Shown: positions 54,890 to 64,000, counted from the stretch's first letter. The stretch: 64,000 nt of DNA from Durusdinium trenchii (GCA_963970005.1 CAXAMN010021273.1:381215-445214); one strand, 5' to 3'. The notes: a model not told the origin generated them from the sequence alone. Numbers and translations are program-made.

Positions 54890-55280
54890 CTGCCTGGTCA
54901 CCTGGTTGGACCGAACCTGCACGGCCTGGCCGGGTTCGCGGGTTCGCGCAGGTGGCGAGCGGAGCCGTAGGGAACGCCACGCCTGGGCTTGGAGATGGAA
55001 TTTCCTGGGCGAGGTTGATTGAATATACAGTATACAATATCACTGAGCTCGTGATTCCTCCCTTTATCACCCAGATCCGGAGTTCTCATCTCGAAAATCA
55101 GGTTGCTGCATGTCCGGACGGATCTGGATGGATTTGGAGAGTGACTAAAAGATCCAGGGTTTTCCATGACTTCAATTTGCTTTATACTTTAATTTTACTT
55201 TGCTTCATAGCTTACCCGGAATCCTCATACCAGGGTGGCAACCAGACTTCCCTACGTAGACCGCCTTTCGCCGCTGCCAG

Positions 55281-55415
55281 GCATGGGACTTCCGCATCCG
55301 CTTGGACGCCGTGTGCTGCAACGCGGCGCTGACCGCGCTGACCGGCCGCGAGGGGCGCTGGCGACAGGCCTTGGTGCAGGTGAAGGCGATGACGCAACAG
55401 AAGCTGCTGCCGTAG
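55281..55415 (+). CDS. PPR-like exon ending in stop
   Basis: After CTGCCAG|G the 44-codon frame reads AWDFRIRLDAVCCNAALTAL, TGREGRWRQALVQVKAMTQQ and KLLP to TAG at 55413-55415. It is a nearly perfect PPR motif: L-D-A-V-x-x-N-A-A-L-x-A-L, then W-R-Q-A-L-x-x-x-K-A-M. Good candidate for a real last exon. Confidence 0.68.
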   Translation, partial: AWDFRIRLDAVCCNAALTALTGREGRWRQALVQVKAMTQQKLLP

Positions 55416-55419
55416 CTTG

Positions 55420-56080
55420 GATAGGCTGTGACAGTGGGACGATGGAGGATGGTTTGGCCATACTGGTGGTTTTATTCCGCAAAACCACACTCCTAGAAAC
55501 CTAACATCTAGAAACCAAATGCACTGGTCCTTAGAACTTAGATTGCTAGATGGTTTTGCAGAGGGTACACATTTGTTAAAATCATGTTTTCCTTCCAAAG
55601 CAGAGACTACAGGCTGGTCATGTCAGTAAAAGCCCTGCGTGTCAGTGAACAACGGGTGGATCAATACCTTGAGCCCGCTGCAGTATCAGCATATAAGAAC
55701 TAATATGTTGTTACTGATTACACAGTGCGACTGCACGACTAGACCCTGCTTCCAGTGGACACCCCAACAAGATGGTCATGGTTTGTTTGAAAGAATGCAT
55801 GTTGCACTGCCAGGTGTTTCAAGGAGCATCAATAGACAAGAGTGGACATATCATATCCTTCAACGATCGCATGCTCTCACCCGCCCTTAAGCATTATGCA
55901 GTGACCTGAATGTTGGGGGTTGAACATGTTGCTGTGGATTAAGACACCGGTTTGCAAACCCCGGTACCCAAGTGAAACCCATCCAAGTGAAGACACACAC
56001 ACACATGCATCTATATATATATATACAAGTAGTTCCCGGGCAAGCCGGCGGCGGAAGTTTCCAAAAGAATAAACCTAGGG
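55420..56080. other. No supported gene
   Basis: Short frames only; a CA/TA dinucleotide tract at about 55990-56025. Confidence 0.5.
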
Positions 56081-56084
56081 CTGG

Positions 56085-56296
56085 GTGTTTTTTTTTAATG
56101 CTAATGGTTTTTTTCTTATGCTCACAGCGGGGTTGGTGTGCTTTTGGGGTATGGGTTTCTTTTTTTATGCTTATAGTGCTTTTTTTTATGCTAATGGTTT
56201 TTTCTGTTATGCTTGCAGTTCTTTCTTTTATGCTCCTGGTTTCTTTTTTTATGCTAATGGTTTCTTTTTTTATGCTAAGGGTTCTTTTTTTTATGC
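56085..56296. repeat. 21-bp T-rich repeat (TTTATGCTAATGG)
   Basis: About nine degenerate units of TTTCTTTTTTTATGCTAATG; period near 21 bp. In frame it gives Phe-Phe-Tyr-Ala-Asn-Gly repeats, which accounts for the two overlapping frames 55972-56361 and 56085-56390; these are not called as genes. Confidence 0.9.
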
Positions 56297-56329
56297 GGCA
56301 CTGTGGGAAGAGGTCACGTTGGGGGGTCC

Positions 56330-56645
56330 TAGTGCAGAATGTAATTGTCAGGAGGGTTTAGTGCAGAATGTAATTGTCGGGAGGCTTTAGTACAGAATGT
56401 AATTGTCGGGAGGTTTTAGTACAGAAAGTAATTTTCGAGAGGTTTTAGTACAGCAAGTAACTGTCGAGAGGTTTGAGTACAGAAAGTAATTGTCGGGAGG
56501 TTTTAGTACAGAAAGTAATTGTCGGGAGGTTTTAGTACAAAACGTAATTGTCGGGGGGCTTTAGTACCGAATGTAATCGTCGGGGAGTTTTAGTACAGAA
56601 TTAAATGTCGGGGGCCTTTAGTATCGAATGTAAGCGTCGGGGTGT
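56330..56645. repeat. 29-bp satellite, about 11 copies
   Basis: Unit TTAGTACAGAAAGTAATTGT plus CGGGAGGTT; spacing of the AGAAAGTAAT word is 29 bp in the centre. Copies become more diverged to the right. The array ends 150 bp before the first phased ATTGG array. Confidence 0.95.
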
Positions 56646-56801
56646 TACCGAATGGACAATTATTCATGAACGAACCGTTCAGTGAAAGGTGATGCATTCG
56701 TCAGCAGAAACCGAAAAGTGATGAGTTCCAGTATCAACTGGGAGTCGTCCGGAAACCCACATAATAAATTATGTAGGGAGATGTTTGCTTAGAGCAGCGC
56801 G

Positions 56802-56849
56802 ATTGGAAAATGCTGCGTCGCGATTGGCCGGCGATTGGACGGCGATTAC
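56802..56849 (+). promoter_or_regulatory. Phased ATTGG array 1
   Basis: Four boxes ATTGG, ATTGG, ATTGG, ATTAC start at 56802, 56823, 56834 and 56845, that is, 21, 11 and 11 bp apart. Each is preceded by GCG or TCG (core GCGATTGG). The last box lies 137 bp before the ATG of the 56986 ORF. ATTGG is an inverted CCAAT box, but whether any factor binds is unknown. Confidence 0.6.
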
Positions 56850-56985
56850 ACATGTTGGAATGCATAGACTGGATATTATGTTAGATATCGTTGTTGTTGA
56901 AATTTGCCATGGGTGTAGTGAAGCTCAATGCATGCTTATCCGCAGCCTTTTGGCCACTTGACGGTTCACTGACTTTTAGGTTCTA

Positions 56986-57453
56986 ATGGCTCCTGTAGCG
57001 CCTTCCAAATGTGGTGTGAAAGGCTGTCCGGGTGATGCTACTCGCTCAGCCTCGACGTGCAAGTGCGATGTGGCAGCGCACCATAAGGCGTATCTTGTGC
57101 AAGACTCGTCGGGGACAGTGACATGGGCATGGACGCCTCGTGGCCCATCTGCTTTGACCAAAGCAGGATTCACCATTCTCAAGTCAGAACCAGGTGATGC
57201 TCATGCGGGCGCAGTAGAGCCAGCACCTCGTGCAGCCGTTGCTGATGAAGTCGCCCTCCAAGTGGCTGCACCGGAACACGAAGATCCACAAACCCCCGAG
57301 CAGCCCAAGTGCTCCAGGGAGGCTTTGGGATTCAGTGAACGCAAGGTGCATGGCCGCATGAACTTCGGACCTGCCCGCCGGGTCTTGGGCCAGTGCGTGG
57401 TGTGTGAAGTAGCCCGGGACGGCAGATTTCGAGGGAAGCTTGGAGGATCCTAA
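56986..57453 (+). CDS. ORF of unknown function, Cys-rich ends
   Basis: 155 codons. The N-terminus MAPVAPSKCGVKGCPGDATR and the following CKCDVAAHH give C-x4-C and C-x-C with later His residues; near the C-terminus is GQCVVCEVARDG (C-x2-C). Both could bind zinc. The middle is acidic and Pro-rich. A pyrimidine-AG (ACTTTTAG) lies 8 bp before the ATG and could accept a spliced leader. A phased ATTGG array is 137 bp upstream. No family recognised; possibly an accessory gene of the neighbouring mobile element. Confidence 0.5.
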   Translation: MAPVAPSKCGVKGCPGDATRSASTCKCDVAAHHKAYLVQDSSGTVTWAWTPRGPSALTKAGFTILKSEPGDAHAGAVEPAPRAAVADEVALQVAAPEHEDPQTPEQPKCSREALGFSERKVHGRMNFGPARRVLGQCVVCEVARDGRFRGKLGGS

Positions 57454-57801
57454 AGTTGAATGGGGAGACATGTAGTCTTGGAATTGCAATGACACCACCA
57501 CAACCAGCCACAGACCATTCCATAGCAATCATTATGCAGGCATTTCCTGAAATAGAGGCGCCCCAAAACCTATGGCTCACCTACCAAAATAGATTACTAT
57601 GCACAGCTTTCGGGCGCCGCTATTTTGGGAAATGCCGTTGCCACCCTTAGGCACACAATCACTACCTGGGGCTACCTAAAGGTAGAAATGAGTATCCCAA
57701 TTGTGAAATTGATTAAGCATTTTACATATGTGACTATAATGAACGGTCGATGTATATGGACGCGCTCCTGAGCCCACGTTCCTCTAAGGAACCTGTGCCA
57801 T

Positions 57802-58005
57802 TTGTGTGAGCGCCATTTGCGCAAGAAAGATTGTCGCAGATATTCGCAGCTCACAGAAGCCATGAGAAAGGAGATTGCCGAGCTCTCATTGGAAGAACGG
57901 TCTGCCTTTGAAGATGCCCGCAAAGAGGTGCTCCACACACAGCGCCTTGCTAACTTAGTTGCAGATGCTGTGGCTAAAAAGCTTCACAGCATGGATGTGG
58001 ACTGA
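57802..58005 (+). CDS. Short ORF or exon of unknown function
   Basis: 67 codons: MCERHLRKKDCRRYSQLTEA, then MRKEIAELSLEERSAFEDAR, to TGA. The frame is open upstream into NLCHLCERHL, a C-x2-C-x2-H pattern, so the real start may be upstream by splicing. The rest is a charged helix. In the same reading phase as the 56986 ORF but separated by stops; joining by an intron is possible but not shown. Confidence 0.45.
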   Translation: MCERHLRKKDCRRYSQLTEAMRKEIAELSLEERSAFEDARKEVLHTQRLANLVADAVAKKLHSMDVD

Positions 58006-58227
58006 ACGTTTGTAAGTTGAAATGTGTACCGCTGTAGGGATAAGATTTTCACTGCTCAGCGAAATCTAGCTGACTCAGCTTCACAGATTGTGTCTGAACA
58101 GTGCTTCCAGACAAGCATCGTGGGGAGGCGATGAGGAAAAATAAGTTTGAGCATTGCGGAATGCATGAGCTGTGCATCAAGTAGGGTGCTGCAAACAATT
58201 GGGAAGCTCCAGTTTTGTTTCCAACCT

Positions 58228-58256
58228 GTTCTCTCTCTCTCTCTCTCTATCTCTTT
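58228..58256. repeat. CT dinucleotide microsatellite
   Basis: Run of CT units in the interval between the short ORF and the transposase-like gene. From 58380 to 58740 two or three diverged repeats (GATGCCCGTGCTA, TTTTGTACATA, GTCCGTTGACTGTACAG-like words) occur; nothing coding is seen there. Confidence 0.85.
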
Positions 58257-58996
58257 CCCTCTTCTTCTCCGGGTAGCGTTTCGGCCCAAGTAAGTCCACA
58301 CCTTGGACCGGGTGGATAGGTTGGAGAGTTTGACAGGAATGGCCTCGACCCCGTGCTATGAAAGCAATGACAGCTGACTTGCGGCTGTACTACAGTCTGA
58401 CAGAGTGGTGCAGGTGATGCCCGTGCTATGGCATGTTTTGCGTGCGTTTGTACATATCGCGCCTACGGTGCGTGACTTGTTGAGTGTGAGACATCGCAAG
58501 CACCCTGTGGCTGGAAAAAAAGTTGTCTCCCTTGTCCTTTGTTCCCGTTGGCTCAAGCGCATAGCTTTGCATGCTTTTGTACATAGGACGTATAGTCCAT
58601 TGCTTGTGTGCAGTGGTAGACACTGTGTGCCGTGATGGTAGGTGGCGCTGATGCCCCTGCTACAGCTTGGGTATGCTTGGTCTGCTTTTAAAGTACGCGC
58701 AGGACGTAGTCCGTTGACTGTACAGCGTCTACCGTGGACAGACTTGACTTTCAACTTGCCGTGGCGAAAAAATTGGAACACCTTTCCTTTCCCCCTTTGC
58801 ACCTCTGCTTTTTCCACCGGATCAACTCAGACTGTGTGATATTTGTTTCGGCTCCCATCTCCGCTACATGCCATCACAGTAAGAGCAAACCAAATATGTT
58901 ACAGCAGCCGCATGGAAGACATTGCGTCTCAAAGTCCTTTTTGCTTAGAAAGTTCTATTTGGCATCAAAACAGGAAAACATACGACGCCATCCGCG

Positions 58997-59034
58997 GTTG
59001 GACCGCGATTGGATCGCGATTGCACGGCGATTGG
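58997..59034 (+). promoter_or_regulatory. Phased ATTGG array 2
   Basis: Boxes GTTGG, ATTGG, ATTGC, ATTGG start at 58997, 59008, 59019 and 59030, exactly 11 bp apart. Cores read GCGGTTGG, GCGATTGG, GCGATTGC, GCGATTGG. The last box is 59 bp before the ATG of the transposase-like gene. Confidence 0.65.
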
Positions 59035-59092
59035 AACCAACCCCAGCTTGAGCAACTGTCCACCTGTCCACCCGCCGCCGCAACCCTGAGCC

Positions 59093-61552
59093 ATGCCGTT
59101 GTCGCAATCCTTTCAAGTTTGGATTGCAGAGGGGCAGCCTGAAATTAAAAGGCCTCGGAGGGACTTGGATGTGGAGAATACCTTGACTTCGGGCCAGTGG
59201 AACAGGCTGACGACTGTGGTGCAGACTGCCACTGCTCATGCTCTAGGTAGCGAGCTGGAGGCTGCAGCTCTCAAGGTGCTAGGTGCTTCTGCAAGCAAAG
59301 ACAGACGCAAGGCTTGGAAGCAAAAAGCTTGTCGGCACTTCTTTCAATGGCTACCGGAAGCCGAACAAGATGAGGTCCACCCTGCCGCTAGTGCCTTGCG
59401 CAGTGGCCTCATGGATCAGAAAGCTGCGGAAGCTTTAGGGGTTGATTGGGAGCCCCCGCCGCAGTCTGACCCTGCTGTCCCTGATGTTTGGCTTCCTTCG
59501 AAGGAGCCGCTTACAGGTGAGGATGAGGGTGACTTTCATGTAGTAAACAGATCAAAACTTGCGAAGGATATAGCAGACAGCTTGCTTGAGCAAGTAGGTA
59601 GCAGCGAAGATGTCGTTGCAGTTCTAGCCCTAGTGCGCAAAAAGATCGCGCGCAAGTTTCCCGACATCATGGACGCGTCCTCCTTAGATTGCAGCCATTG
59701 TGACAGGGTAGCTCCTGCTTTAGCAACCTTCCGTAGCCAGCTGTCCGGAAAGGATCTCCATTCCTTTGACCACACTGTGACGGTGGCCATCGATAGCAAT
59801 CGCACCAGAGTGCGCAGATTGGGGATTGCCTATATCGAGAGAGAAGTGGCGCCAAGCAAAAAGTTCAGACGGAGTGATCAAGGATAGGAGAGGAAGGAAA
59901 TCCAAAGCAGATGACCCAGCCATTGTCAAACGTGTGACCGACTGCATCCTTGAACACAGCCAAGAGAGCAGTGTATGGCTGAAATCGATTGGTTGCAATG
60001 CTCGACATCTAACGTCCTCACTGCTCAAGGCATATTGGGACAGCAAGTTGTGCAATGTCGTCGCATGGACTCAGTTTCACAAAATTGTGAAGACGCACTG
60101 CAAGTGGGCCAAGAAAGCGCAACGTCTGACAGACTATTGCGACTATTGCCATTTATACGAGAGTTCGATTTTGCCAGGAGCTGCCAATCTGATGCGCCGC
60201 AGCAAGGAGGCCTTGACTAGTTTGATGCCGCGCTACTTTGCATCTTACACTGCCCTGCATGAAGCCGACAAGGTCGATGAGCTGCATTCTTTGCGGACCT
60301 TCGTTGCAAATCATGGGATGAGCCATGGTCGTGAAAGGGATGCTGCATTGGGTCGAGCGGAACGTCTCCAACTACATGAGCTGGAAGCCAAAATTTGTCA
60401 CACGCTTTCTTGGGAACATCGTGTGGCTGAAAGCTACCGCTGGCATAAGCTGATTGCTGGTAGGCAAGCCCAAGGATTTGAAAAACATGTCCAGCAACTG
60501 AAACCGAGTTCGGTCATCTTGTGGAGTGACTATATAAGCAGAACCTCACAATTCCCATGGCCCATACTGAGACTGGTGACATGTTTTATGGAACAAGTCG
60601 AATGGAAATGACTTGCTGGGGCTGTATCCTCTTCCAAGTGATTGACGGCTCCCTTCACACCAAGCACATCATTGTCTTGTCTTCAATCATTGAGCACAGT
60701 GCCTTGGTTTCCAATCTGCTTTACAAGGAAGCCGCCAAACACATCGAAAACACTGAGAAGATATCCGAACTGATTGTATGGAGCGATTGCGGTCCGCATT
60801 ACAAATCTTATGATCATGTTGCCGGTTGGATAGGCGACTGGGTGGAAGGACCGCAAAAATTGACTGTCCGTCTCTGCTTTTTCGGTGAAAAGCATGGAAA
60901 GGGCCAGGTGGATGGTTTATTCGGACAAATTGAAGGATGGCTTCGTGATTTTTTGAAGAAAGCTGGAAGCCGCATTGCCACCATTGATGAGATGGAGAAG
61001 GTTTTGCGCACCTATGCCAGCAGAGCAACGCAACAACGAACGCATTTTGTAGTGGTACGGTGGGAGCCAGAGACCAAGCCGCTGGGACGGTATATTTTTG
61101 CAGCCAGAATTCCAAATCTCCAAAACCTATTGTTTGCTGCTCCAACCAGGAAATCCACGTCTGGTGATTCGGAATACATCGCTCGAGGATCACACTTTTG
61201 TTGACGCATTTGGGCAAGGCCAACGAAAATCATACCCCAAGATAAAGACTGGGAAGACCTGACTGATCGCGAATGGCGACGCGGATACTTCTCCAACACT
61301 CGGTGGGACAAGAAGAAGCCTGCACACGGGGACAGCGACACCATCATGAAAAGGTTTGAAGATCACAAAGGCAGACGGATGCTGCCTCCCAACTTGGAAG
61401 AGAAGTGGGCCAGAACAGCCCGGAAGCAGGCAAACAAATTGCTCAGGCGGAGGGAGAGGTGGAACCACAAGAAGAGCCTCGCCACGGCAAGTGAAAGTTC
61501 AAGTTCGTCCTCTTCCGAATCCAGCTCCTCTGATAAAACGTCAGAGGAATAG
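59093..61552 (+). mobile_element. DDE-transposase-like gene with two frameshifts and one stop
   Basis: Three overlapping frames form one protein of about 820 residues. Part 1 (59093-59860) is helical with a C-x2-C (DCSHCD). Part 2 (to about 60555) has RRGRKSKADD, a YCDYCHLYE zinc-like pair and WSDYIS, a candidate first catalytic Asp. Part 3 (60557-61552) has VWSDCGPHYKS (second Asp) and FFGEKHGKGQVDG (third acidic residue), then a basic region and a Ser-rich acidic tail to TAG. The frame change near 59860 fits one extra A in an A-run, and that near 60555 one missing C, so the net shift is zero. TGA at 61202-61204 interrupts part 3; CGA to TGA is a one-step CpG change. The motif order fits a cut-and-paste DDE transposase; the superfamily is not assigned. 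Confidence 0.7.
61202..61204 (+). other. In-frame TGA in the transposase-like gene
   Basis: The reading frame continues for 116 codons past this stop, without another stop, into KDWEDLTDREWRRGYFSNTR and a Ser-rich acidic end. The codon before is TGT and the one after is CGC, so an ancestral CGA fits the basic context. Confidence 0.7.
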
Positions 61553-61661
61553 CCGTGCATGTGCCGTTCCTGCAAGCGTAAAAGATTCCCTTCCGTCTCT
61601 CTTGTGTTTCCTTTCTCTTACCTTTCTTTTTGGAGAAGATATGTTCAAAAAAGGTCCCGCG

Positions 61662-61709
61662 GTTGGCATTACTGGGAGCGCGGTTGGACCGCGATTGGCC
61701 GGCGATAGG
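61662..61709 (+). promoter_or_regulatory. Phased ATTGG array 3
   Basis: Boxes GTTGG, GTTGG, ATTGG, ATAGG start at 61662, 61683, 61694 and 61705, that is, 21, 11 and 11 bp apart, the same layout as array 1. It lies 110 bp after the transposase-like stop and 56-79 bp before the first ATGs of the next frames (61765 and 61788). Shared segment with array 2: GCGGTTGGACCGCGATTGG. Confidence 0.65.
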
Positions 61710-61945
61710 GTCTGTTGTGGATGAAGTAATTTTGAACTACCCCCAACTGATATCAATTGTTTAAATGAACGGTAGAAATGTGGCCAAATGGGCTCCAGTC
61801 AGAAATCAGGGTCGCTTCGTGCGGTGTCTGCGTCGGTCCGTCCGGCATGGGTGGGCAGTGATCAAGCCTCCTCTCTCGTTGGATCTCCTCGCTGGAGTTT
61901 TTTGGTTTCCGCCAGCAAAGAAGTTTTCATCGGGGAAGAGTTTGC

Positions 61946-62689
61946 ATGTCACCATCCAAGAAAAGACGCGACTTCCACAGAGCCTCTGCTCATGCCACGC
62001 GTCAGAATGCTTCCGATCGAAAACAGGGCCGTTCTTCTGCCAGCCGTTGTTCTTCCCGACGCAGAAGGGCTTTGTGGCTGGCATGGAGGGCAGATGGCCA
62101 TTCCACCATTCCATCAGACAAGGTTTGGTTGTTCTACCGTCTCGCCCTTGCCGCCAAAACTGGAACTGGAGTGTTGGGTGAATTTCTTTGCAATTCCTTG
62201 CCTGTGCAGCCGCCGGTCAGAACTCGGCAACGAGATGTTTTTCCCTTGGCCCCGCTTGGTGGTAGCATGCTGAAGCCTGTAGGCATGACAAGTGGCAGGT
62301 GGAGCGTGCTCCTCCAATTCATCAACGTGGTCATTGGCATTCTGAACTGGTTGCACGGCATAAAGCAGACAGTGCCGACTGGCAAGCACACGTTCGCTCA
62401 ACAAGCAGTTTTGAAAAACATCGTGGATCGCACAGTGTGGACACTCACACGCCTGCAACATGCGCAAGATGGCTGGGAGCGGTTTGTGCCAGATTTTGTG
62501 CCAGGTTTCACTGCAGGTACAACTTCTTTCCAAGACTTGGTTGCTGACAGGGTGGACAACTTGCAAGCGGCTGGCTTATGCGATCCTTTGCCCCACTTGC
62601 CAGCCCATGTGCGGGCCAGCTTGGCAACACCTGAAGGAATCCTTGACAACAGCGATGATTCTTTGCGTGTTTTTGAATCTTTCTCCTAA
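61946..62689 (+). mobile_element. N-terminal part of retroelement polyprotein (relic)
   Basis: 247-codon frame starting MSPSKKRRDFHRASAHATRQ; its C-terminal two-thirds (GGSMLKPVGMTSGRWSVLLQ, FINVVIGILNWLHG, then TFAQQAVLKNIVDRTVWTL) resembles the region that precedes the reverse transcriptase in dinoflagellate DIRS-like elements, from memory of that family's style. Downstream, in other frames, come the RT and RNase H parts. The competing frame 61788-62273 looks less protein-like. Confidence 0.5.
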
Positions 62690-63312
62690 AGGGCCCGAAA
62701 GACGAATATGCAAAATTGGTTGTCAAGCAGCTGCGGTGTGGTAAGTTGAGTTTAGCAACTTTTTGCAAGGGTGGTGGTACGACCACTACGCCTTAGCAAG
62801 CGCGATGCTACGTGTTGGTTTGACCAGTTGAAGCTTCCCAGCTCTCTTCGTCGATACATGGCCAAACCGCCCATCTCCACAGTGGAACTTGTCAATGCTG
62901 GAATGCTTGGCGCGAAGGTTTGCTATATCCTTTGCACTGCGTCTGGCCTATGGGATTTTCTTGGTCTTCTTACATAGCCCAAGAAGAGATGCTGAGTGTT
63001 TGTCAAGATGCTGGCATACCAACTTCATCTCTCTTGGCTTGTGATTGCGTGACACCTACATCGTTTGAGCTTGTTGCTGCGGTGGCCACCGATGATGTCA
63101 TGATTTTCAGCGACGCTGGCCCTAGTGCCACCTGTGAAGCAGCAAGAGCTTTCGATGCAGCTATGGACGCACGATGCGCAGTCCGAAATCTTAAGAAGGA
63201 CGTTGACGACGCGCTCTGTGGTACCTGTGTTGGGGTTGACTTAGTAGACGGATACTTTCTGGATGTGCCGGGGGGACGCTACTTGGCCATGATTCTGACA
63301 ATTGAAGCTTGA
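62690..63312 (+). mobile_element. Reverse transcriptase relic
   Basis: Pieces in several frames. Motif A-like: KRDATCWFDQLKLPSSLRRY (around 62787-62850). Motif B-like: PLHCVWPMGFSWSSYIAQE (62923-62979). Motif C-like: AAVATDDVMIFS (63075-63110), where YxDD or YVDN is usual. These follow the order of an RT palm domain. Frame changes occur between A and B, so no full protein can be made. The 62920-63312 frame holds B and C together. Confidence 0.65.
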
Positions 63313-63314
63313 GC

Positions 63315-63635
63315 ACTTTTCCGACATCTTCAGTGTTCGCTCCAAATTTCATGCACACATCAACGTCCTGGAAGGTGAGGCATTCGTGCTTTTCTTGAAG
63401 TGGCTTCTGCGGTCCACCAAGCACCACTCGACAAGAGTTGTTGTTCTGCTTGACTCTGCAGTTTTCTGGGCGCGGCCGCGAAAGGGAGGTCATCTTCACA
63501 GTTGAACAGGCTGTTGCGGAAGGTCGCTTCTCTGGCGATGGCTGGAAATCTTCAGCTGCATTTATCTTTGTCCCCTCCAGCGAAAATCCAGCGGATTTCC
63601 CTTCGCGTGGCAAGAGGCGAGCGCGAAAGTGAAGC
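63315..63635 (+). mobile_element. RNase H domain relic of the retroelement
   Basis: Reading across three frames gives HINVLEGEAFVLFLKWLLRS and RVVVLLDSAV (63357-63470), KGRSSSQLNRLLRKVASLAM (around 63480-63540), and FVPSSENPADFPSRGKRR (63567-63624). This is the usual order of the RNase H that follows RT in DIRS-like and LTR elements: E in the first helix, D in LLDS, and the closing S-x-N-P-A-D. At least two frameshifts. Confidence 0.7.
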
Positions 63636-63639
63636 AGCT

Positions 63640-64000
63640 CATAGGCTGCACGGAGTTTTTCGGAAGCCCTGCCTTTCTGGCATGATGTGCAAACTTCCGA
63701 ACTTGCACCCTAGAATTCAATTTTGTCAATTTTGATGGGTGTTCGTGTTGCTGGCGCTCGGCGTCCTACATCCGGGCACGCTGCGGTAGATTCTGCGCGT
63801 TCTGGCGCAGAACTGGCTCCGACGGGCAGCTGGAAGATGCTTGGTGCTGATGTTGGGCGCTCGGGCTACTGTGAGTTTGCTCCGCTCACAAAGGCCTCAA
63901 CGGCGCACTGGTTGACGTGATAATCTGCTCTCTGAGACCCACACACACAACCGGTGTCATTCTTTTTGGTTTGTCGGCAGTGATTTTCTCTCACAGCCAG
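63640..64000 (+). other. 3' flank of the retroelement relic
   Basis: One frame, 63723-63920 (65 codons), contains GRSGYCEFAPLTKASTAHWL; no motif recognised. A tyrosine recombinase, expected after RNase H in a DIRS-like element, would lie beyond the window, so the element type cannot be settled here. Confidence 0.35.

Noticed and set aside
55972..56390. Two ORFs rich in Phe-Phe-Tyr-Ala-Asn-Gly
   Set aside because: Translation of the T-rich 21-bp repeat.
58548..58557. Exact 10-bp match (TTGGCTCAAG) to the 3' end of the dinoflagellate spliced leader
   Set aside because: The upstream half does not match and there is no gene directly downstream; one 10-mer hit in 64 kb is within chance.
1..64000. 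CRISPR arrays, bacterial operons, rRNA or tRNA genes
   Set aside because: The tandem repeats have no regular unique spacers, and no ribosome-binding sites, rRNA segments or complete tRNA cloverleaf were seen. The window is eukaryotic in character.

Overview
This window looks like nuclear DNA of a dinoflagellate, most likely a Symbiodiniaceae relative. The sequence shows many dispersed fragments resembling dinoflagellate pentatricopeptide-repeat (PPR) proteins. It also has a broken gene combining a ubiquitin-like N-terminus with BspA-type leucine-rich repeats, a reverse transcriptase/RNase H relic of the dinoflagellate DIRS-like type, exon-like pieces preceded by AG|G acceptors, abundant minisatellites, and almost every recognisable coding signal on the + strand. 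The last point fits the unidirectional gene blocks known in these genomes. The taxonomic call is inference from protein style; no rRNA, spliced-leader RNA gene or other marker is present.

Layout. 0-5 kb: satellite-rich, with a 42-bp minisatellite, an ATTC microsatellite, clusters of TTCGCGAA boxes, and an assembly gap inside a CCCCA repeat. 5.5-14.4 kb: scattered PPR-like exon pieces in otherwise noncoding DNA. 15.6-22.9 kb: a 7.3-kb block bounded by inverted repeats. It holds a 1.4-kb fold-back, a GC-rich part with short exon-like frames, and an AT-rich core of two satellites (57 bp and about 27 bp). 22.9-37.5 kb: more PPR-like exons, plus the ubiquitin-like/LRR pseudogene at 34.2-35.2 kb. 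38-52 kb: unassigned exon-like pieces, hairpin elements and a second copy of the 42-bp minisatellite at 42.7 kb. 52.7-53.5 kb: the one clearly intact gene, an intron-less glutathione S-transferase of mu-like type. 54.6-55.4 kb: two further PPR exons. 56.1-64 kb: a mobile-element block with satellites, two unknown ORFs, a long DDE-transposase-like gene with three lesions, and a decayed reverse transcriptase/RNase H element.

Functionally, only the glutathione S-transferase can be called a working gene with confidence. The PPR pieces may be exons of one or several long, intron-rich genes for organelle RNA-binding proteins, or they may be debris; transcripts would decide. The most unusual signal is in the 56.8-61.7 kb block: three arrays of four (A/G)TTGG-type boxes at helical spacing (21-11-11, 11-11-11 and 21-11-11 bp), each a short distance upstream of an ORF. 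Second is the inverted-repeat-bounded 7.3-kb block with the AT-rich satellite core.
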